Shown in pieces: positions 41,879 to 50,591 of a stretch of DNA of 55,945 nucleotides. Source of the stretch: Bryobacteraceae bacterium (GTDB taxonomy: Bacteria > Acidobacteriota > Terriglobia > Bryobacterales > Bryobacteraceae). Location: the NCBI GenBank assembly GCA_947458745.1, contig CANGYQ010000022.1, positions 1 to 55,945 of the forward strand, written 5' to 3'. Under the pieces are notes generated by a model. The model did no database searches and was not told where the DNA came from. It saw only the letters and a list, made by a program, of their open reading frames with translations. The position numbers and the translations under genes were made by a program. Within the stretch, counting starts at the first letter, position 1, and each line of letters begins with the position of its first letter.

Positions 41879-43168
41879 CTACCCTTCGGTGACCTTGCCG
41901 GTCTCGTAGTCCCAGCTCATGCGGCGGCCCTTGCGATAGGCCATGTTGGCCAGGTGAGCCGCGCCACAGGCGGCTAAGCCTTCGGCGGCGGTTTCTGCGA
42001 GCGGCTTGCCGGTGCGGACGGCTTCGATGAACTTTTCCTGATGGTTCATGGCTGGGTCGGTCGAGTACTCGACAGGCTTCTTGGGAGACGGACGCCAGTC
42101 GCCGGCCTTTTTCAGATACTGCTCGCGCATTTCGGCGGGCCAGCCGAGTGAGCCATAGCGCTGCACGGGGGAGGGTTCATTTTCGGGATAGAAGACGAGC
42201 TTGGATCCGCCGCCGCGGCTGCTCTCAAATACGAGCGAACCTTCGGTGCCCATGATGGTGACCGGTTGTCCGGGGCGGCCGTTGTTCAGGTTGACGTACA
42301 TGTCGACGACGAAGCCGGGTTCGTACTCGAAGATGGAGTTCATGACGTCGGGGACGGTGCGGCCATCTTTCCAGCGGTAGAGCCCGCCCAGGCTGACGAC
42401 GCTTTTGGGCGCCTTGACCGGCATGACGCCATGCGTGAGCGTGAGCAGGTGGACAAACAGATCGGTGGCGACGCCGCCCGAGTATTCCCACCAGCAGCGC
42501 CACCGGAAGAAGACTTTCGGGTCGAAGGCCCGCTTGGGGGCGGGGCCGATGAAGCGGGCCCAATCGATGGTGGTGGGCGAGGCGTCGGGCGGCACGGGGT
42601 AGACCCAGGCGCCTTCGGCCGAGTTCCGATTATTCGACATCCGGATCATGTTGACTTGGCCCAGGACGCCGGACTTGATGATCTCGCGGGCCTTGACCGC
42701 CGCCGCGGAGGAGCCAGCGCTGGAGCCCACTTGCAGAACCTTGCCGGACTTTTCGACCACGCGGCGGAGTTCGACGCCTTGCTCAATGGACCAGGTCATC
42801 GGCTTTTCGAGATAGACATGCTTGCCCGCGGCAAGCGCATCGAGGGCCATCTTCAAGTGCCAGTGGTCCGGCACGGCGATGACGACGGCATCGACATCTT
42901 TGCGGGCGAGAATCTCCTGGTAGTCGCGGGTGACGGGCAGGTCGGCGCGCGTGGCCTCGCGGACGGCGGTGAGGTGGCCGTCGTAGATATCGCAGGCCGC
43001 CACAATTTCGGCTCCGGCGACTTTCTTGAAGTTCTCGAGCAGCTGCGTGCCGCGGATGCCGACGCCGATGGGGGCAATGTTGATTTTGTCGTTGGCCGCG
43101 AAGGCGGTGGATGCCGCGGCGGCGGTCAGCAGGGCGCCCCGGCGGGTAATGGAGATGCCTGTGGTCAT
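41879..43168 (-). CDS. Tat-exported Gfo/Idh/MocA oxidoreductase
   Basis: 429 residues. The N-terminus SITRRGALLTAAAASTAFAAN is a twin-arginine-type signal. The mature Rossmann domain has NIAPIGVGIRGTQLL, VAACDIYDGHL, VVIAVPDHWHLKMALDALAAGKHVYLEKPM (classical EKP). The C-terminal domain has PPDASPTTIDWARFIGPAP and DLFVHLLTLTHGVMPV. It resembles the periplasmic glycoside-active or sugar-oxidising members found in Bacteroidetes, Planctomycetes and Acidobacteria. Cytoplasmic paralogue at 26407. It is divergent from the GAF-like gene, with 27 bp between starts. Confidence 0.92.
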   Translation of the reverse strand: MTTGISITRRGALLTAAAASTAFAANDKINIAPIGVGIRGTQLLENFKKVAGAEIVAACDIYDGHLTAVREATRADLPVTRDYQEILARKDVDAVVIAVPDHWHLKMALDALAAGKHVYLEKPMTWSIEQGVELRRVVEKSGKVLQVGSSAGSSAAAVKAREIIKSGVLGQVNMIRMSNNRNSAEGAWVYPVPPDASPTTIDWARFIGPAPKRAFDPKVFFRWRCWWEYSGGVATDLFVHLLTLTHGVMPVKAPKSVVSLGGLYRWKDGRTVPDVMNSIFEYEPGFVVDMYVNLNNGRPGQPVTIMGTEGSLVFESSRGGGSKLVFYPENEPSPVQRYGSLGWPAEMREQYLKKAGDWRPSPKKPVEYSTDPAMNHQEKFIEAVRTGKPLAETAAEGLAACGAAHLANMAYRKGRRMSWDYETGKVTEG

Positions 43169-43195
43169 CGAAGGCTACGTTACCATGAGGGCAGG

Positions 43196-43960
43196 ATGGA
43201 GGCACCCCAGACAGCACTCGACGCCGCCCTTGGGCAAGTGAAACGCATCGCCGAAAGCGAGCAACGGGCTTTGGCGGAGCGGCTGAATCAAGGCGTGCGG
43301 CGGTTGCGCCAAGCGGCCGACATGGCTGAATGGACAGCGACGCTGCTGGACATCACGGGTCGGTTCTGTTCGAAGAGCACGTTGGTGCCTGCGGCGGAAG
43401 CGAAGGCGGCGGCGCTGGCCAGCGTGATCGAAAGCGGCGAGCTGGTGGTGGCCGTTCGCACGCGCGATGAAGTGTCGGACCGGTTTGCCGGCCCGGGGCG
43501 CGTCTATCTGTTTCCGATCGCTAAGGCATTTGTGCTGGTGGCGGAAGAGCCGGTGGAGCCGAGCGCGCTTGAGTTGCTGACCTCAGTGGCGGCGTTGGCC
43601 CGTCCGCAGGACAAGACGCTGCTGGCGATTGCCGCTGCGCCTGCTCCGGCGGCGCGGCCTGGTTGGGAGTCCTTGCCTAAGGCCGAGCAAGAGCTGCATC
43701 TCCGGGCGCAACGGTTTGCTCGGGTGAAGGTGGCCGAGATGCTGATGGCTTATCCGGATGCGGTGGCGGCCGGACGCGAGGGTGGGCGTCTTTACGACAC
43801 GTTGCAACTACCGATTGACGGCGCGCGTCGTCAGTATGAGAGCGACTTCATGAGTGCGTCAGCGACGATGGTGGACTACCTGCATTTAGAGCTGGTGCGG
43901 ACGCTGGCGCAGGATGACGACCTGCGGTTGGGAGAAGAGTATCCGGGCCCTCTGGCTTAG
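43196..43960 (+). CDS. Unknown protein with GAF-like centre
   Basis: 254 residues from ATG 43196; the open frame upstream runs antisense to the oxidoreductase. A helical N-terminus (about 10-60) is followed by an alpha/beta part that resembles a small GAF domain (SGELVVAVRTRDEVSDRF, VYLFPIAKAFVLVAEEP). The C-terminal helical block (LHLRAQRFARVKVAEMLMAYPDAVAAGREGG, QLPIDGARRQYESDF, YLHLELVRTLAQDDDLRLGEEYPGPLA) looks like a conserved acidobacterial module, but I cannot name it. No signal peptide. Its end overlaps the lytic transglycosylase gene by 47 bases, indicating coupling. Signalling or envelope-stress roles are guesses. Confidence 0.6.
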   Translation: MEAPQTALDAALGQVKRIAESEQRALAERLNQGVRRLRQAADMAEWTATLLDITGRFCSKSTLVPAAEAKAAALASVIESGELVVAVRTRDEVSDRFAGPGRVYLFPIAKAFVLVAEEPVEPSALELLTSVAALARPQDKTLLAIAAAPAPAARPGWESLPKAEQELHLRAQRFARVKVAEMLMAYPDAVAAGREGGRLYDTLQLPIDGARRQYESDFMSASATMVDYLHLELVRTLAQDDDLRLGEEYPGPLA

Positions 43961-46037
43961 TTGCGCGGGATTGATGGTGCTGGCCGGGGCTGGCTATGGC
44001 CAGTCGGCTGAGGCGCTGGCGCGCACGCTGCGCACCAAGCCGACGGTGCCGGGCCGTACCGCGCTGCAGAAGTTTGCGCAGGCGCATCCCAAGGATCAGG
44101 CCGGGGCGGTCGCTCAACTGGCGCTGGCGGTGCACGACATTGAAAGCAAGGTGCCGGAGCGGGCGATCAGTTCCTTACGATCGCTGGAGAAGCGATTGCC
44201 GCACTTGCGGGACTACCTCCACTTCTTTCTCGCGCAAGCGTTGGCGGACAACGGCCAGTATCGCGAGGCGGTGAAAGCGGCGCTGGAAGTGACGGCCTCG
44301 CCGGTGGAGACCAGGGCGGTAGCGCTGGCGGTGCGGGCTTACCTTCAACTGAGCGAAGCGGACAAGGCGGTGGCGCTGGTGCGGGACCGCTATGCGCGTC
44401 TGGATCAACCGGCGGCCGAAGCTTTGCTGGGCAACGCGCTGGATGCGGCGGGGCAAGGCGCTGCGGCAGCGCAAGCGTGGACGCATCTTTATGTGGCCCA
44501 CCCGAAAACCTCCGAAGGCGCGGCGGCGCGCGCGGCACTGCTGCGGGTGGGCATCGCGTTGAATACGCGTCAACGATTGGAGCGGGCGCACCGGCTGTTC
44601 GAGCTCAACGACAACACTGAGGCACGGACGGAGTATCTGGCGGCGATGAATGAGCTGACCGGTCGGGACCGCGATCTGGCGCGGGTCCGCGTGGGCGCCA
44701 CTCACTACCGGGCGAAGGAGTACGCCGCGGCGCTGAAGGTGCTGCGTGAGGCGACGGCGGCCGTTCCTGAGGCGGATGCGGAGCGGTTGTACTGGTTGAC
44801 CGAGGCGGCCCGCAAGGCCAAGGAGACTTCCCTGATGGAGGAGAGCGCGGCAGCGATCCGGCGTCTGTACCCGGCTACCCGTTGGGCGACGGAGGCGCTG
44901 GCGTCAGTAGGCAATTCGCTGCTGGCTTCCGAGCAGTATCCCGAGTCGCAGAGGTATTTTGCGCTGTGTGCCGAAACGCAATCGAATTCAAGCTCGCTGC
45001 CTTATTGCCACTGGAAGGTGGCCTATCAGGCCTACGCTGACCGGCGCGCGGATGCCTATCAGCAACTGAATGCTTTTGCAGAACGGTTCCCGGTGGCCAA
45101 CCAGGCCAGTGCGGCCTGGTATTTTCTGGGCCGATTGGCGGAGACGCAGAAGAACATGACCGTGGCCCGGAACTTCTATACGCGGGTGGCGGAGCAGTTT
45201 CCGAACTACTACTACGGCGTGCTGGCTCGCGAGCGGGGCGGCGTCGCGGGACGGGTGATGGATGCACAGCGGCTGAGCTTTGAGCCTTCCGCGGATCTGA
45301 AGCTGCGGCAGGAGAGGGCGGGGCTGCTGGCCACGGCTGGTCTTGATGACTATGCCGAACGAGAGTTGCGTTACGCCGGGCGGCAGGGTGTCCCAGCGCA
45401 TCAATTGGCGTTTGCCTTGGCCAAACTGACCGACCGGCGCGGTGAGCCGGATCGGGCGATGCGGTTTATCAAGGGCATCTTTCCGGGCTATCTGTCGGTG
45501 CCGATCGAGGGAGCGTCGAAGGAGTTTTGGCGGCTGGTCTATCCGCTGCCCTACCGCGAGGATGTCGAGCGATTTGCGCGGAGCCAGAACCTGGACCCGT
45601 ATCTGGTGGCGGGCTTGATCCGGCAGGAGTCCGAGTTTAATCCGAAGGCGCTGTCACGCACGAAAGCGCAGGGGCTGATGCAGGTGATGCCCGCGACGGG
45701 CCGCGAGATCAGCCGCAAGCTGGGCATCAAGGGCTTTACGCTGGCCATGCTCTACAAGCCGGAAATCAGCCTGCAGATGGGCACCTACCATTTCCGCAAG
45801 TGGCTGGATGCCGAGGATGGTCAAGTGGAAGTGACGCTGTCGGCCTACAATGCGGGCAAGACGCGCGCGGACCGGTGGCAGAAGTATGGCCCATTCCGGG
45901 AGCCGGCGGAGTTTGTCGAGATCATCCCGTTTTTGGAGACCCGGGATTATGTGCAGGCCGTGATGCGAAATGCGGATATGTACCGGAGGCTCTACGGGCC
46001 TGCGGGCAAGACGCAGACGACGGTGGCGGCGAACTAG
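43914..46037 (+). CDS. Soluble lytic murein transglycosylase (Slt-like)
   Basis: 707 residues. After a signal region (SIRALWLSCAGLMVLAGAGYGQS) come about 500 residues of TPR-like helical repeats forming the superhelical ring of Slt70-type enzymes. The C-terminal SLT domain follows (about 550-680): the catalytic Glu is in LIRQESEFNPKALSRTKAQG, followed by LMQVMPATG, MGTYHFRKWL and VTLSAYNAGKTRADRW. It cleaves peptidoglycan between MurNAc and GlcNAc, forming 1,6-anhydro ends. The N-terminal 47 bases overlap the preceding gene. An internal ATG at 43974 would leave no complete signal peptide, so 43914 is retained. Confidence 0.9.
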   Translation: MTTCGWEKSIRALWLSCAGLMVLAGAGYGQSAEALARTLRTKPTVPGRTALQKFAQAHPKDQAGAVAQLALAVHDIESKVPERAISSLRSLEKRLPHLRDYLHFFLAQALADNGQYREAVKAALEVTASPVETRAVALAVRAYLQLSEADKAVALVRDRYARLDQPAAEALLGNALDAAGQGAAAAQAWTHLYVAHPKTSEGAAARAALLRVGIALNTRQRLERAHRLFELNDNTEARTEYLAAMNELTGRDRDLARVRVGATHYRAKEYAAALKVLREATAAVPEADAERLYWLTEAARKAKETSLMEESAAAIRRLYPATRWATEALASVGNSLLASEQYPESQRYFALCAETQSNSSSLPYCHWKVAYQAYADRRADAYQQLNAFAERFPVANQASAAWYFLGRLAETQKNMTVARNFYTRVAEQFPNYYYGVLARERGGVAGRVMDAQRLSFEPSADLKLRQERAGLLATAGLDDYAERELRYAGRQGVPAHQLAFALAKLTDRRGEPDRAMRFIKGIFPGYLSVPIEGASKEFWRLVYPLPYREDVERFARSQNLDPYLVAGLIRQESEFNPKALSRTKAQGLMQVMPATGREISRKLGIKGFTLAMLYKPEISLQMGTYHFRKWLDAEDGQVEVTLSAYNAGKTRADRWQKYGPFREPAEFVEIIPFLETRDYVQAVMRNADMYRRLYGPAGKTQTTVAAN

Positions 46038-46062
46038 CGGGCGTTTCGGCTAATCTCAATAA

Positions 46063-47262
46063 ATGGCTGGGACAGTACTTTCAGCGAACCGCCAGCGGTT
46101 TGCCAGCGCGCGGACAGCGCAGTTTACCGAATCGGTGATCCGGGAGATGACGCGTCAGGCGATCATCCATGGCGCGGTGAATCTGGCGCAAGGCTTCCCG
46201 GATTTTCCGGCTCCAGCGGACATCAAAGAGAAGGCCTGCGAGGCGATCAACGCGGACATCAATCAATATTCGATCACCTGGGGTGCGAAGCCGCTGCGTG
46301 ACGCGATTGCGCGCAAGTATCGCGAAACCTATGGTGCCGAGTTTGACCCGCAGCGCGAGATCACGGTCTGCTGCGGCGCTACCGAGGGGATGATCGCAAC
46401 GTTGCTGGCCACGACGAATCCGGGCGACGAGATCGTGGTGTTTGAGCCGTTCTATGAGAACTATCACCCGGACACGATGTTGTGCGGGGCGACGCGGCGT
46501 CTGGTGACGCTGTACCCGCCGGCGGCGGAAGGTGGCGTGTGGAGCTTTGACCGCGAAGAATTGGCCCGGGCCTTCAACAGCAAGACCAAAGCCATCATTT
46601 TGAATACGCCCAACAATCCCACCGGCAAAGTGTTTGACCGGGGGGAACTGGAGTTTATCGCGCAGCTTTGCCAGGAATATGATGTGCTGGCGATCACCGA
46701 TGAGATCTACGAGCACATTCTTTACGACGGCACCGAGCATGTCCCGATGATCACGTTGCCGGGTATGCGGGACCGGTGCATCACCATCAATTCGATGTCG
46801 AAGACGTATTCGGTGACCGGCTGGCGGGTGGGCTGGGTGTTGGCCGCGCCGGACCTGACCGAGACGATCCGCAAGGTGCATGACTTCTTGACCGTCGGCG
46901 CGGCGTCGCCGTTGCAGGCGGCGGGGGTCCATGCGTTGGCCTCTCCCGTAAATTACTACACAGATTTGTCGGAGCACTATCGCGAGCGGCGCGACAAGTT
47001 AGTGGAGATCTTGCGCGAGGCGGGCTTCAAGCCGTTTACGCCGCAAGGCGCTTACTATGTGATGGCCGACATTTCTGCTTTTGGCTTTCCTGATGACCAC
47101 GCGTTTGCGCGGCATTTGGTGGAGCACGTCGGCGTGGCGGCGGTGCCGGGGTCGAGTTTTTTTGAAGATCCGGCGAAGGGGTCGCAGCTGATCCGCTTCT
47201 GCTTCTGTAAGAAATATGAGACGTTGGAGGCCGCCCGGGAGAAGTTCCGGCGGCTGTCCTGA
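46063..47262 (+). CDS. PLP-dependent class I/II aminotransferase
   Basis: 399 residues, fold type I. PLP Lys lies in SMSKTYSVTGWRVGW (near residue 245), and the aromatic and Asp ligands in ILNTPNNPTGKVF and LAITDEIYEH. NLAQGFPDFPAP at the N-terminus is as in methionine/kynurenine/glutamine aminotransferases (YbdL, KAT/GTK branch). The likely substrate is a hydrophobic or sulfur amino acid, but the donor and acceptor cannot be fixed. It starts 26 bp after the lytic transglycosylase stop. No clear ribosome-binding site precedes the ATG. Confidence 0.9.
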   Translation: MAGTVLSANRQRFASARTAQFTESVIREMTRQAIIHGAVNLAQGFPDFPAPADIKEKACEAINADINQYSITWGAKPLRDAIARKYRETYGAEFDPQREITVCCGATEGMIATLLATTNPGDEIVVFEPFYENYHPDTMLCGATRRLVTLYPPAAEGGVWSFDREELARAFNSKTKAIILNTPNNPTGKVFDRGELEFIAQLCQEYDVLAITDEIYEHILYDGTEHVPMITLPGMRDRCITINSMSKTYSVTGWRVGWVLAAPDLTETIRKVHDFLTVGAASPLQAAGVHALASPVNYYTDLSEHYRERRDKLVEILREAGFKPFTPQGAYYVMADISAFGFPDDHAFARHLVEHVGVAAVPGSSFFEDPAKGSQLIRFCFCKKYETLEAAREKFRRLS

Positions 47263-47275
47263 GGCTGATTTCACA

Positions 47276-47650
47276 ATGCTTCCGGCCTTTCTGGTTCCTG
47301 AAATCGACGCTGAGGAGAATGGCAGCGGCCCGGCCCTGGATGTGAGCGGGCAGGCGGGGCGGGTGCTGCGCTTGACGCTGGGTATCACGCGGGCGCTGGA
47401 GCAGCAGAGCCTGGATGTCAGTATTTGGGGCTCAAGCGACGGCGTTACCTGGAGTGAGCATCCCGTGGTCGCATTTCCGCAGAAGTTCTACGGCGGGACT
47501 TACTCGATGCTGATGGACCTGAGCAAGCATCCGGAGGTGCGTTGGGTGCAGGCGCACTGGAAGATGAACCGTTGGGGGCGGGGAAGTCTGAAGCCGATGT
47601 TTGGGTTCTACCTGTTTGCGCAGGCCTTGGAGTCCGGCTTGGCCGCCTAA
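47276..47650 (+). CDS. Small protein of unknown function
   Basis: 124 residues from ATG 47276, 13 bp after the aminotransferase stop. It looks like one beta-sandwich: LTLGITRALEQQSLDVSIWGSSDGVTWS, FPQKFYGGTYSMLMDLSKHPEVRWVQAHWKMNRWGRG. WGSSDGVTWS is reminiscent of carbohydrate- or discoidin-like sandwich repeats. No signal peptide, no catalytic motif. Codon use and GC3 fit a real gene; no antisense candidate of comparable quality exists. Function unknown. Confidence 0.65.
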   Translation: MLPAFLVPEIDAEENGSGPALDVSGQAGRVLRLTLGITRALEQQSLDVSIWGSSDGVTWSEHPVVAFPQKFYGGTYSMLMDLSKHPEVRWVQAHWKMNRWGRGSLKPMFGFYLFAQALESGLAA

Positions 47651-47665
47651 GAGCGTGAGGCGATG

Positions 47666-48625
47666 CTAGCGCCAGCCTTGCCAGACATACGCGCGGAAGC
47701 GGCGGGCGATGGTGAAGCCGTAGTTGCGGTAGAGGTGGACGGCGCTGCTGTTGCTCCCGGTGACGGTGAGGCTGGCGTCCCGGCAGCCGCAGGCGGCGAA
47801 ACTGTTGAGCGAGAAGGCCAGGAGGGCTCCGCCCAAGCCTTGGCTTTGGGCATGAGTGCCCACGCAGATCTGCGTGATATGGCCCGTGTGCGGCGCGACC
47901 ATGCTGGTGAGCGACAGGCCCGCTAGGCGGCCGGTGCGATCAATGGCGGCCACCGCGCCTTCCGAGAAAAAGTTGCCGCAGCCGGGGTACTGCACGATGT
48001 TGAGCAGGAAGCGCCGGGCACCGGCCACATCGCGGTACTGGTCATTGATCTGGCTGTCGATGTGGTGGCGGTAACAGTCGGCGATCAGGTGAGCGGCTTC
48101 TTCCTGACGGAGTTCAGTCCAGGGGACCAGTTCGTAGCCCTGGGGGATGGCGAACGGTACCGGTTGTGTGGTGCCGGCCATCATGAAGAGCCGGTCGAAC
48201 ACCGTGAGGTTCCGCCAGGCGGGCAGCCGTTCCGGTGCGACCCGGAGCAGCAACAATTGCGATTCGGCGCGGCGGATGGACGTGCGCTGCTGGATTTCGC
48301 GCATGGCGGTTTGCAGCAGGCGGAGGTCGAGATCCAGGCCGGAGTAGGCCTGCAAAACGTAGACATCGCCGATCAGCGCCTTGTGGTCTTCCTCGACGAA
48401 GTAGATGTAGCCGGCCAGGCGACCGCTGACGAAGCAGGCAAAGCCTTCCAGGCCGCGCATGTCGAGATAACGCCGGACTAGCGCGGCGGAGGGGGCGAAG
48501 TCCCAACTGAGTTCCCGCCGCCAGACCGCAGTTTCCTCAACCAGCAGGTCTTCCAGGTCTTGGGCTTGCAGGTGCCGCAAGGGCACCATCTCGGCATGGG
48601 CGGAGTCAATTGAGGCGGTGGCCAT
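47666..48625 (-). CDS. GNAT-family N-acetyltransferase
   Basis: 319 residues. It appears to have an N-terminal GNAT-like lobe without the acetyl-CoA signature (about 10-140), while the C-terminal lobe has the acetyl-CoA-binding motif A (TQICVGTHAQSQGLGGALLAFSL, Q-x-x-G-x-G/A). The final GSNSSAVHLYRNYGFTIARRF is motif B. It probably acetylates an amino group of a small molecule or protein. It lies 4 bp downstream of the aminotransferase stop, on the same strand, so the two could act in one modification step. No export signal. Confidence 0.85.
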   Translation of the reverse strand: MATASIDSAHAEMVPLRHLQAQDLEDLLVEETAVWRRELSWDFAPSAALVRRYLDMRGLEGFACFVSGRLAGYIYFVEEDHKALIGDVYVLQAYSGLDLDLRLLQTAMREIQQRTSIRRAESQLLLLRVAPERLPAWRNLTVFDRLFMMAGTTQPVPFAIPQGYELVPWTELRQEEAAHLIADCYRHHIDSQINDQYRDVAGARRFLLNIVQYPGCGNFFSEGAVAAIDRTGRLAGLSLTSMVAPHTGHITQICVGTHAQSQGLGGALLAFSLNSFAACGCRDASLTVTGSNSSAVHLYRNYGFTIARRFRAYVWQGWR

Positions 48626-48629
48626 CCAT

Positions 48630-49829
48630 TTACCGGGGCGGACCCGCTTTCAAGAACCGCTTGATAGAGGCCGCCGCCTGACGGGTGCGGTGGTGGTTTT
48701 CGATGAAGGCAAACCGCACGTGGCCATCGCCGGAGGGGCCGAAACCGATGCCCGGGGCGACGCCGACGAGCGCTTTCTCCAGCATCAGTTTGGCGAAATT
48801 CAACGAGCCCATCTCGCGGAAGGGCTCCGGTATCGGGGCCCACAGGAACATCGAACCCTGTGGCTTTTCGATGGGCCAACCGGCCTTCTTGAGGCTATCG
48901 ACCAGGACGTTGCGCCGCTTTTCGTAGATCTCGCAGATCTTCTTGGTCTCTTCTTCGCAGTCGCGCAGGCCGATGATAGCGGCGATTTGGATGGGCTGGA
49001 AGATGCCGTAGTCGAGATAGCTTTTGATGCGGGCCAGGGCGGCGATCATGCGCGGGTTGCCCAGGCAGAAGCCGACGCGCCAGCCCGCCATGTTGTAGCT
49101 TTTGGTCATCGAGAAGATCTCGACGGCATGTTCCTTGGCGCCTTCGACCTGCAGGATGCTGGGGGGCTTGTAGCCGTCGAAGCCCAAGTCGGCATAGGCG
49201 AAATCGTGCAGCACCATGGTGCCGTGCTGGCGGGCCAGTTGGATGATCTCCTTGAAGAACTCCAGGTCCACGCACTGGGTGGTGGGGTTGTGCGGGAAGT
49301 TGACCAGGATCATTTTGGGCTTCCGCGCGGAGGTGGCAAACAGGTCCTTCAGCCGGTTGAGAAACTCGGCCGGTGTCGGCATGGGCAGCAGGCAGGCATG
49401 CCCTTCCGCCATGATGACGCCCCATTGATGAATGGGATAGGCCGGGTCCGGGGTGGCCACGACATCGCCCGGGCCGAGCACGGCAAACATGAGGTGCGCC
49501 AGTGCGTCCTTTGCTCCGATCGTCGCGATGACTTCGTTGTCGGGGTCGAGCGTGACACCGTAGTTGCGCTCATACCGGCGGGCGATCTCGATGCGGAGAT
49601 TTGGGATGCCCTTGGAGACGGAATAGCGATGGTTGCGCGGGTTGCGGACGGCCTCGATGAGTTTGCTGACAATCGGCTTGGGCGTGGGCCCATCGGGATT
49701 GCCCATGCCGAAATCGACGACATCTTCGCCCGCAGCGCGCAGGCGCGCCTTCATCTCATTGGTGATGGCAAACACATACTGGGGCAGCTTCGAAATGCGA
49801 TAGAAATCGCCGGAGTCAGACACAGACAT
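48630..49829 (-). CDS. Class I aminotransferase, AlaC/LL-DAP-aminotransferase branch
   Basis: 399 residues. The N-terminus (RISKLPQYVFAITNEMKARLRAAGEDVVDFGMGNPDGPTP) is characteristic of AlaC alanine transaminases and DapL-like enzymes. PLP Lys is in FSMTKSYNMAGWRVGF (near residue 245); NFPHNPTTQCVDLEFF and HDFAYADLGFDG hold other cofactor contacts. It probably converts pyruvate and glutamate to alanine and 2-oxoglutarate; LL-diaminopimelate activity is a less likely alternative. It forms a tight pair with the GNAT gene downstream and is divergent from a small membrane-protein gene. Confidence 0.88.
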   Translation of the reverse strand: MSVSDSGDFYRISKLPQYVFAITNEMKARLRAAGEDVVDFGMGNPDGPTPKPIVSKLIEAVRNPRNHRYSVSKGIPNLRIEIARRYERNYGVTLDPDNEVIATIGAKDALAHLMFAVLGPGDVVATPDPAYPIHQWGVIMAEGHACLLPMPTPAEFLNRLKDLFATSARKPKMILVNFPHNPTTQCVDLEFFKEIIQLARQHGTMVLHDFAYADLGFDGYKPPSILQVEGAKEHAVEIFSMTKSYNMAGWRVGFCLGNPRMIAALARIKSYLDYGIFQPIQIAAIIGLRDCEEETKKICEIYEKRRNVLVDSLKKAGWPIEKPQGSMFLWAPIPEPFREMGSLNFAKLMLEKALVGVAPGIGFGPSGDGHVRFAFIENHHRTRQAAASIKRFLKAGPPR

Positions 49830-49845
49830 ATTCCTTCATTGTAAA

Positions 49846-50040
49846 ATGAAGCGGATGAGCGCTTTACCCAATGCCTTGCTGTACTCGCTGGCGGCGCTGG
49901 CGGTGTATGCGGCGGTGATCCGGTTGGCCGTGGCCGTGATGCCGGAGTTGTTCGCCCGGGCCAAGGCGGATGGCGCGGGGGCCCTGTCGGCGGCGATCGT
50001 CCTGGGGGCGGCGCTGATCATCGCGGCGACGCTGCACTAG
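49846..50040 (+). CDS. Small two-helix membrane protein
   Basis: 64 residues with two hydrophobic segments (LLYSLAALAVYAAVIRLAVAVM and LSAAIVLGAALIIAATL) separated by a charged loop (FARAKADGAG). No family recognised; it faintly resembles half of a DUF350-type protein. The gene may be leaderless: TTGTAAAAT immediately precedes the ATG with no ribosome-binding site, inside the inverted repeat TTCATTGTAAAATGAA. The reverse ORF over it is a shadow. Confidence 0.5.
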   Translation: MKRMSALPNALLYSLAALAVYAAVIRLAVAVMPELFARAKADGAGALSAAIVLGAALIIAATLH

Positions 50041-50114
50041 GCCGGACTTCGTTTTGAATTATGAAACTATTTTAATTCGAGGTGCGTCGGAGTGTGCGAG
50101 GTGCACTAGTTCCC

Positions 50115-50591
50115 ATGGTTTCTGCTCGTTTAACCCAGCTGATCGAGTCCAATTGGAGGGAGATCGCCGAATTGGCTGCCCGCCGGTTGGCGGCTGATCC
50201 CCGCTCTTCCAACTATCACCAAATGAAGCCCGCCGAGATTCATGATCGGGCTTATGAGATTCTGCACAACCTCAGCTTCTGGCTGGTGGCGGGTGACCGG
50301 GTGGAGCTTCACCGGCGCTACGTCGCCCTTGGTCAGATCCGGTGTGCGGAAGGGATGCCGGCGATGCAGGTGGTGCGGAAGCTACAGGTGATCAAGCAAG
50401 CGGTGCGCGAATATGTGCGGGACCACCGCATGGGGCCGGACGTGGTGGAACTGCATGGAGAGTATGACCTGACATCGGCGCTGGACTTGTTCTTTGACGA
50501 AGCGATCTACGGCATTGTCAAAGGCTTTGAACTTCAGTGGGAGTTCGACGAAGACCGGATGGATTCGGTGTTGAACGGCCCTAGCGCGTAA
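50115..50591 (+). CDS. RsbRD-N-like sensory protein
   Basis: 158 residues from ATG 50115; an in-frame GTG at 50082 would add 11 residues that lack family similarity. All-helical, with LIESNWREIAELAARRL, EILHNLSFWLV, LGQIRCAEGMPAMQVVRKLQVIKQAVREYV and DLFFDEAIYGIVKGFE. The pattern fits the RsbT co-antagonist RsbRD N-terminal domain (a globin-like sensory module found in stressosome proteins and histidine kinases), here stand-alone without STAS or kinase domain. Overlaps the convergent hydrolase gene by 11 bases. Confidence 0.6.
   Translation: MVSARLTQLIESNWREIAELAARRLAADPRSSNYHQMKPAEIHDRAYEILHNLSFWLVAGDRVELHRRYVALGQIRCAEGMPAMQVVRKLQVIKQAVREYVRDHRMGPDVVELHGEYDLTSALDLFFDEAIYGIVKGFELQWEFDEDRMDSVLNGPSA

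Noticed and set aside
43196..43241. Forward ORF starts far upstream (from 42266) for the GAF-like protein
   Set aside because: The upstream part is antisense of the exported oxidoreductase; only from 43196 does the frame look coding.
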